NCBI GenBank assembly: GCA_002315195.1
Contig: DCGD01000092.1
Span: 13,663 to 34,061 of the forward strand
Reading direction: 5' to 3'
Length of the DNA stretch: 20,399 bases
DNA from: Prevotellaceae bacterium UBA1787
GTDB taxonomy: Bacteria > Bacteroidota > Bacteroidia > Bacteroidales > Bacteroidaceae
Made by a program: the position numbers and the translations under genes. The notes below the pieces were generated by a model, which ran no database searches, had not been told where the DNA came from, and was given only the letters and a program-made list of their open reading frames with translations. Numbering within the stretch: the first letter of the stretch is position 1; every line of letters starts with the position of its first letter. Positions 16,603 through 20,399 of the stretch are shown piece by piece.

Positions 16603-17490
16603 ATGAATCGTGTATTATTATTTGCTGCGGGAGCTTTGATGATGTTGGCTTCATGCGGTGGAAACAACAAGAACCAGTGCAATTGCCAGTGTAATTGTGG
16701 TTGTGACAAGTGTTGCTGCAACAAAGATGATTCAGCAAAAGAGGCACCTGCTGCAGATTTCGAGATTGTAGAAAACCCAACCGTTGATTTGAGTACTTAC
16801 AAGCAGGATGCAGATGGCTATTATGTTCTCTTTGATGGTTCAAGCCTTGATGGTTGGAGAGGTTATGGACAGGATGCCGTTCCCACAAGTTGGGAAAATG
16901 CCGATGGTGCCATTCACTTGAAGGGTTCCGGAACTGGTGAAGCCCAGGCGGAAGGCGGAGGCGACATATTGTTTGCTCAAAAGTTCACCAATTTCACCTT
17001 GGAGTTGGAATACAAGGTTTCCAAAGGTGGCAATTCAGGTATTTTCTATTTGGCTCAGGAAGTTAAGTTGCCTGATGGTTCATTTTTGCCAATATGGCAG
17101 AGTGCATCGGAATATCAGGTTCTTGACAACGAGAACCACGTTGATGCTCAGTTGGGTGTCGATGGCAATCGTCAGTCGGCTTCATTATACGATATGATAC
17201 CGGCAAAGCCGCAGAACGCAAAGCCTTTCGGAGAATGGAACAAGGTTAAGATTGTTGTGTTCAAAGGTACGGTTATTCACTATCAGAATGATGAGAAGGT
17301 TTTGGAATACCATCTTTGGACTCCAAAATGGAATGAAATGTTGGATAACAGCAAGTTTTCCAAGGAAGGTGATTTTCCCTTGGCAAACGTGTTGTTGAAA
17401 GAAGAAGGCAAGAATGGCGGCTATATCGCATTCCAAGACCATGGTGATGACGTATGGTACCGCAATGTCCGCGTCAAGGTAATGGATTAG
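16603..17490 (+). CDS. DUF1080 (3-keto-disaccharide hydrolase family) lipoprotein with Cys-rich linker
   Basis: A lipid-anchored protein of 295 residues. The signal peptide ends in the lipobox LASC (C18). A linker follows with eight cysteines in 14 residues (C26, 28, 30, 32, 34, 37, 38, 39), an alternating CxC pattern ending in CCC. Then comes a DUF1080 beta-jelly-roll (about 70-293) with LFDGSSLDGWRGYG (75-88), GGDILFAQKF, GGNSGIFYLAQE, RQSASLYDMIPA and C-terminal GDDVWYRNVRVK. Family proteins take part in cleaving C3-oxidised glycosides, or act as laminin-G-like glycan-binding domains. It is followed after 25 bp by a TIM-barrel isomerase-like gene. A paralogue over half identical by eye lies inverted at 18707-19504 but lacks the Cys cluster. 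The glycan substrate is unknown, and the Cys segment looks metal- or thiol-active. Confidence 0.87.
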   Translation: MNRVLLFAAGALMMLASCGGNNKNQCNCQCNCGCDKCCCNKDDSAKEAPAADFEIVENPTVDLSTYKQDADGYYVLFDGSSLDGWRGYGQDAVPTSWENADGAIHLKGSGTGEAQAEGGGDILFAQKFTNFTLELEYKVSKGGNSGIFYLAQEVKLPDGSFLPIWQSASEYQVLDNENHVDAQLGVDGNRQSASLYDMIPAKPQNAKPFGEWNKVKIVVFKGTVIHYQNDEKVLEYHLWTPKWNEMLDNSKFSKEGDFPLANVLLKEEGKNGGYIAFQDHGDDVWYRNVRVKVMD

Positions 17491-17515
17491 CAATTAGTCA
17501 TAGCTTTATTTCAGT

Positions 17516-18409
17516 ATGAAAAAGTTTTTGTATTTTCCGTTGCTTTTGTTGCTTTTCGCAACCAGTCTTCCGGTTTCAGCCAAGTCAGCCAAGAAAGAGG
17601 TTTCTCTCCAGTTGTATTCCATTCGTGAATTGCTCGGTACTGCTGACAAGTATGCCAAGAACCATGTCGAGGTATTGAAAAGTTTGGCGGCAATGGGATA
17701 TACCTCAGTCGAGGCGGCGAATTATGGCGATGGCAAGTTCTATGGCGTTCCGGCCAAGCAATTCAAGGCAGATGTAGAAGCGGCAGGCTTGAAGGTGTTA
17801 TCTTCCCATACAACGCGCGGTTTGTCCGATGCCGAGTTGAAAAATCATGATTTCACCGCCGCTTTGGCATGGTGGGATGCGTGCATTTCCGCTCATAAGG
17901 AGGCTGGCATGAAATACATCGTCACTCCTTGGTCAAGTGTTCCCAAGACCATTGCGGATCTCCAAACATTGTGCGATTATCATAATGAAATCGGCAAGAA
18001 GTGCAAGGCGGCGGGCATTCTGTATGGTTATCACAACCATTCTCATGAGTTCAGCAAAGTGGAGGAAAAGGAAGTCATGCTCGACTACATGATTTCACAT
18101 ACCAATCCCGAATATGTGTTCTTTGAAATGGACGTATATTGGGCTGTAATGGGTCAGGCAAGTCCTGTACAATATTTCAAGAAATATCCCGGACGTTTCA
18201 CACTTCTCCATATCAAAGACAGATGCGAGGTAGGGCAGAGCGGAATGGTTGGTTATGACGCCATTTTCAAAAATGCGAAGATTGCAGGATTAAAGGATAT
18301 CGTTGTAGAACTTGAAGGCACCGAAGGTGCGCCTATCATGGAAGGTGTTCGTACAAGCGTTAATTATTTGTTGGAATCTACTTTTGTAAAAGCTTCTTAC
18401 TCAAAGTAA
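17516..18409 (+). CDS. Exported sugar-isomerase-like TIM barrel (AP endonuclease 2 / xylose isomerase fold)
   Basis: A 297-residue protein with a Sec signal (about 1-22, ending VSA) and a xylose-isomerase-like barrel. Visible elements are VSLQLYSIR (29-37), VEAANYGDGKFYG (65-77), YHNHSHEF (172-179), FEMDVYW (203-209), LLHIKD (230-235) and VVELEG (263-268). The set of H, D and E at strand ends is that of a divalent-metal site. Members are called sugar phosphate isomerase/epimerase by similarity. A periplasmic location makes a phosphorylated substrate unlikely. Several relatives act on 3-keto sugars or 3-keto-glycosides next to DUF1080 proteins, which matches its place 25 bp after a DUF1080 lipoprotein gene. 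No Gfo/Idh/MocA dehydrogenase is present here to make the keto substrate, so it must come from elsewhere. Confidence 0.87.
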   Translation: MKKFLYFPLLLLLFATSLPVSAKSAKKEVSLQLYSIRELLGTADKYAKNHVEVLKSLAAMGYTSVEAANYGDGKFYGVPAKQFKADVEAAGLKVLSSHTTRGLSDAELKNHDFTAALAWWDACISAHKEAGMKYIVTPWSSVPKTIADLQTLCDYHNEIGKKCKAAGILYGYHNHSHEFSKVEEKEVMLDYMISHTNPEYVFFEMDVYWAVMGQASPVQYFKKYPGRFTLLHIKDRCEVGQSGMVGYDAIFKNAKIAGLKDIVVELEGTEGAPIMEGVRTSVNYLLESTFVKASYSK

Positions 18410-18445
18410 ACCATTTTTCCTAAATCTTTTTGTCGCTTTGACAAA

Positions 18446-18479
18446 AGAGCCCCGAAGTTGTACACAATTTCGGGGCTCT
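18446..18479. terminator. Terminator after the TIM-barrel gene
   Basis: 16-base arms (18446-18461, 18464-18479; core AGAGCCCCGAA) with one G-U pair. The plus-strand T tract is poor, and the minus side reads TTTTGT, so it may stop both convergent transcripts. The rest of 18410-18706 has no gene. Confidence 0.75.
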
Positions 18480-18644
18480 ATTGTGCAAGCCGATTTTTGG
18501 TGTGTAACGGTGTTTTGAGGCCGAAGGCGTATCATATCGCAACAATTCTTTTGATTGCTAAAACCCATTGAAAATGCTGTTTACGCTGTGCATATAGGTT
18601 GGAATGGAAGTGACTTTTGGCAATGCGATTTTGGAGAATAAGAA

Positions 18645-18682
18645 AGTCCAAAAACAACGAGTCTGGCATTTGCCAGACTCGT
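18645..18682 (-). terminator. Terminator of the second DUF1080 gene
   Basis: 12-bp perfect arms (18657-18668 and 18671-18682; ACGAGTCTGGCA) lie 24 bp after the stop on the minus strand, followed there by TTGTTTTTGG. Confidence 0.82.
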
Positions 18683-18706
18683 ATGGAAAGAAGCAAGTAT
18701 AAAGTT

Positions 18707-19504
18707 TTAGAGTTCCTTTACTCTGATGTTGCGGTACCAAACATCATTTCCATGGTCTTGGAAACCGATTAAACCTTCATGATTGTCACCACCGCAGTTG
18801 TTCAGCAATTTGAAAGCAGATGGCCAAGCAGCCTCGCTGAATTTGCTATCCTGAAGAAGTGCGGTCCATTCCGGTGTCCATAATTTGTATTGTACAACTT
18901 GAACATCATTCTGATAGTGCGTAACGGTACCGTTTTCTACAACAATCTTGGTGGTATTCCACTGACCGAAAGGATTTTGGTTCTGTGGTTCTGCGGGAAT
19001 CATGTCGTAGAGTGATGCAGATTGGCGGTTGTTGTTCTTGCCTAATTTTGCATCGGGATGGTTGGCGTTGTCAAGAATTTGATACTCCGGAGCGGATATA
19101 TATATTGGCTCTAAGTTACCTTCTTCGTTAACGGCTTCCTGTGCAAGATAGAAGATACCAGAGTTGCCGCCTTCGGAAATTTTCCATTCAAGTTCCATGA
19201 CAAAGTTCTTGAACTTGTGGGCAAAGATGATGTCACCACCTTCTCCCTCGACAGAAGTGTCAAATTTGAGACAGCCATCCTCAATCTTCCATTTTGCTGG
19301 CACATGGTCTTTTCCGTAACCTCTCCAACCGTTAAAAGAAGTGCCATCGAAGATGTTGATGAAACCTTTCTCCATGGCGAATTCAAAACTTTGGTTCTCT
19401 TCACCTTGCATGGTGGTTGAACAGTTGAGGCTTGCCATTTTTGAGGTACATGATACCATCATTCCTAATGCCACGCAAGCAATGGCGCAAATTAATTTTT
19501 TCAT
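18707..19504 (-). CDS. DUF1080 (3-keto-disaccharide hydrolase family) lipoprotein, second copy
   Basis: A 265-residue lipoprotein. The signal MKKLICAIACVALGMMVSC puts the lipidated cysteine at C19. An upstream ATG at 19534 would add ten polar residues before the signal, so ATG 19504 is chosen. The jelly-roll domain (about 45-265) has IFDGTSFNGWRGYG, GGDIIFAHKF, GGNSGIFYLAQE, RQSASLYDMIPAEPQN and GNDVWYRNIRVKEL. These are the same blocks, in the same order, as in the lipoprotein at 16603-17490, so the two are paralogues. It differs by lacking the cysteine cluster and by changes around the EPIYISAPEYQ segment. It converges on the DUF1080/TIM-barrel operon, with two hairpins between, and stands alone. 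No consensus promoter word was found in the 217-bp upstream gap. Confidence 0.86.
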   Translation of the reverse strand: MKKLICAIACVALGMMVSCTSKMASLNCSTTMQGEENQSFEFAMEKGFINIFDGTSFNGWRGYGKDHVPAKWKIEDGCLKFDTSVEGEGGDIIFAHKFKNFVMELEWKISEGGNSGIFYLAQEAVNEEGNLEPIYISAPEYQILDNANHPDAKLGKNNNRQSASLYDMIPAEPQNQNPFGQWNTTKIVVENGTVTHYQNDVQVVQYKLWTPEWTALLQDSKFSEAAWPSAFKLLNNCGGDNHEGLIGFQDHGNDVWYRNIRVKEL

Positions 19505-19573
19505 GTTGTTAGAAATTGTTATGCTATTATTCATAATATGCCGTAAATTTACAAACAGAAATTCATAAATGAC

Positions 19574-19595
19574 ACGTTTTTCATGAAAAAAACGT
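19574..19595. repeat. Inverted repeat between purD and the second DUF1080 gene
   Basis: ACGTTTTTC (19574-19582) and GAAAAAAACGT (19585-19595) form an imperfect A/T-rich stem, followed on + by a T run. It lies about 130 bp beyond the purD stop and 70 bp before the DUF1080 start. It may be a late purD terminator or an operator. Nothing else was seen in 19505-19721. Confidence 0.4.
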
Positions 19596-19721
19596 TTTTT
19601 TGTGTATGATTTGTGTTGAAAGTGTATGGTGACAGCATTGAAATGTATGAAAGAAGAAGAAAGGCAGGTGCAAAATACTTGGATTTCGTACCTACCTTAT
19701 TTTTCACGGAGTGGTTGTATA

Positions 19722-20399
19722 TTATAAATCTTTTCCGATGTCGCGGCGGTAGTATCTGTCGGTGTATTGAATTTTCTTTGCGTTTTCCATGGATTTGTCA
19801 AGTGCTTCGCCCTTGTTTACCCCATAGGAGGTAACACTGATGACGCGTCCACCGGCGGTGACGAGTTTACCGTCTTTAACGGCTGTGCCCGAATGGAACA
19901 CGATGCTGTCTTCGATGTCGTCCAGTCCCGTAATCTCGTAACCTTTCTTGTATTCTTGCGGGTAGCCTCCGGAAACGAGCATGACGTTGACGGCAGCGCG
20001 TTCGTCAAAATCAATTTCACGCTTGTCAAGGTTACCGTTGACAACTCCTTCAAAGAGATCTACCAAGTCGCTCTTCAGGCGCGGCATCACGGTTTCGGTT
20101 TCAGGGTCGCCCATGCGGCAGTTGTATTCAATGACCATTGGTTCACCTTTCACGTTGATAAGTCCGAAGAAGATGAAACCCTTGTAGTCTATTCCTTCCT
20201 CAGCCAATCCTTCCACGGTGGGACGAATGATGCGCTCTTCCACTTTCTCCATCCATTTCTTGTCCGCGAAAGGTACGGGGGATACACTACCCATTCCCCC
20301 GGTGTTGAGTCCGCAGTCATATTCACCGATGCGTTTGTAGTCTTTCGCTTCAGGAAGAATCTTGTAATGTTTGCCGTCGGTCAGGACAAAAACGGAACA
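19722..20399 (-). CDS. purD: Phosphoribosylamine--glycine ligase (GARS), 3' part
   Basis: This enzyme catalyses the second step of de novo purine synthesis: 5-phosphoribosylamine + glycine + ATP to GAR. It is cytoplasmic with an ATP-grasp fold. The frame runs off the right edge, leaving 225 C-terminal residues of the usual 420-430. The visible blocks are [19 protein letters not shown], the [15 protein letters not shown] loop, GFIFFGLI, and the metal/ATP-binding [18 protein letters not shown]. These are followed by the C-terminal domain with VMLVSGGYP and [22 protein letters not shown]. The stop is TAA at 19722-19724. The neighbour downstream on the same strand is the second DUF1080 gene, 217 bp away, probably a separate unit. 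Confidence 0.96.
   Translation of the reverse strand, partial: CSVFVLTDGKHYKILPEAKDYKRIGEYDCGLNTGGMGSVSPVPFADKKWMEKVEERIIRPTVEGLAEEGIDYKGFIFFGLINVKGEPMVIEYNCRMGDPETETVMPRLKSDLVDLFEGVVNGNLDKREIDFDERAAVNVMLVSGGYPQEYKKGYEITGLDDIEDSIVFHSGTAVKDGKLVTAGGRVISVTSYGVNKGEALDKSMENAKKIQYTDRYYRRDIGKDL

Noticed and set aside
16678..16719. Cysteine-rich stretch as a frameshift or sequencing artefact
   Set aside because: The signal peptide, lipobox and jelly-roll domain are all in the same frame on both sides, and the codons mix TGC and TGT, so the cluster is a genuine part of the protein.

Overview
The window reads as a stretch of Bacteroidota chromosome, most likely Bacteroidales (Prevotella/Bacteroides-like). 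The basis is the recurring promoter word TAnnTTTG. In two places it is paired with an upstream TTTG at exactly 19 bp, which is the Bacteroidota primary-sigma consensus. Shine-Dalgarno sites are weak. Lipoprotein and Sec-exported carbohydrate proteins are abundant, and the housekeeping proteins resemble Bacteroidales versions. No mobile elements, CRISPR arrays, rRNA or tRNA genes were seen, and no gap between genes exceeds 300 bp.

Layout, left to right. (1) The 3' part of ATP-dependent PEP carboxykinase (pckA), then a terminator whose hairpin contains the promoter of the next gene. (2) A small glycosyltransferase island: one GT2 gene on +, convergent with a GT4-GT2 pair on -. (3) pnp (polynucleotide phosphorylase) and an exported nitroreductase, both on -. 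(4) A greA-HIT operon on +, with a perfect promoter and an intrinsic-terminator-like hairpin in the greA leader. (5) A GH95-like six-hairpin glycosidase lipoprotein followed by an exported SGNH/GDSL esterase with a GxDLY-type N-terminal domain, then rnr (RNase R). (6) On -, an overlapping pair: an NAD-dependent epimerase-like reductase and a PAP2/AUR1-like membrane protein, possibly lipid or sphingolipid related. (7) A DUF1080 lipoprotein with a cysteine-rich linker, followed by an exported xylose-isomerase-like TIM barrel on +. A second DUF1080 lipoprotein converges on them from -. (8) The 3' part of purD on -, cut by the right edge.

How the genes work together. Core metabolism and RNA turnover (pckA, purD, pnp, rnr, greA) alternate with accessory envelope and glycan functions. 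The DUF1080/TIM-barrel/DUF1080 block resembles parts of the bacterial C3-oxidation ('3-keto-glycoside') route for breaking glycosidic bonds. Its expected Gfo/Idh/MocA dehydrogenase is not in the window. The glycosidase/esterase pair suggests removal of acyl groups and sugars from an exported-side glycan, but no SusC/SusD pair is present. The most novel signals are the cysteine cluster on the first DUF1080 lipoprotein, the inverted DUF1080 paralogue pair, the greA leader attenuator, the promoter inside the pckA terminator, and the reductase/PAP2 pair.
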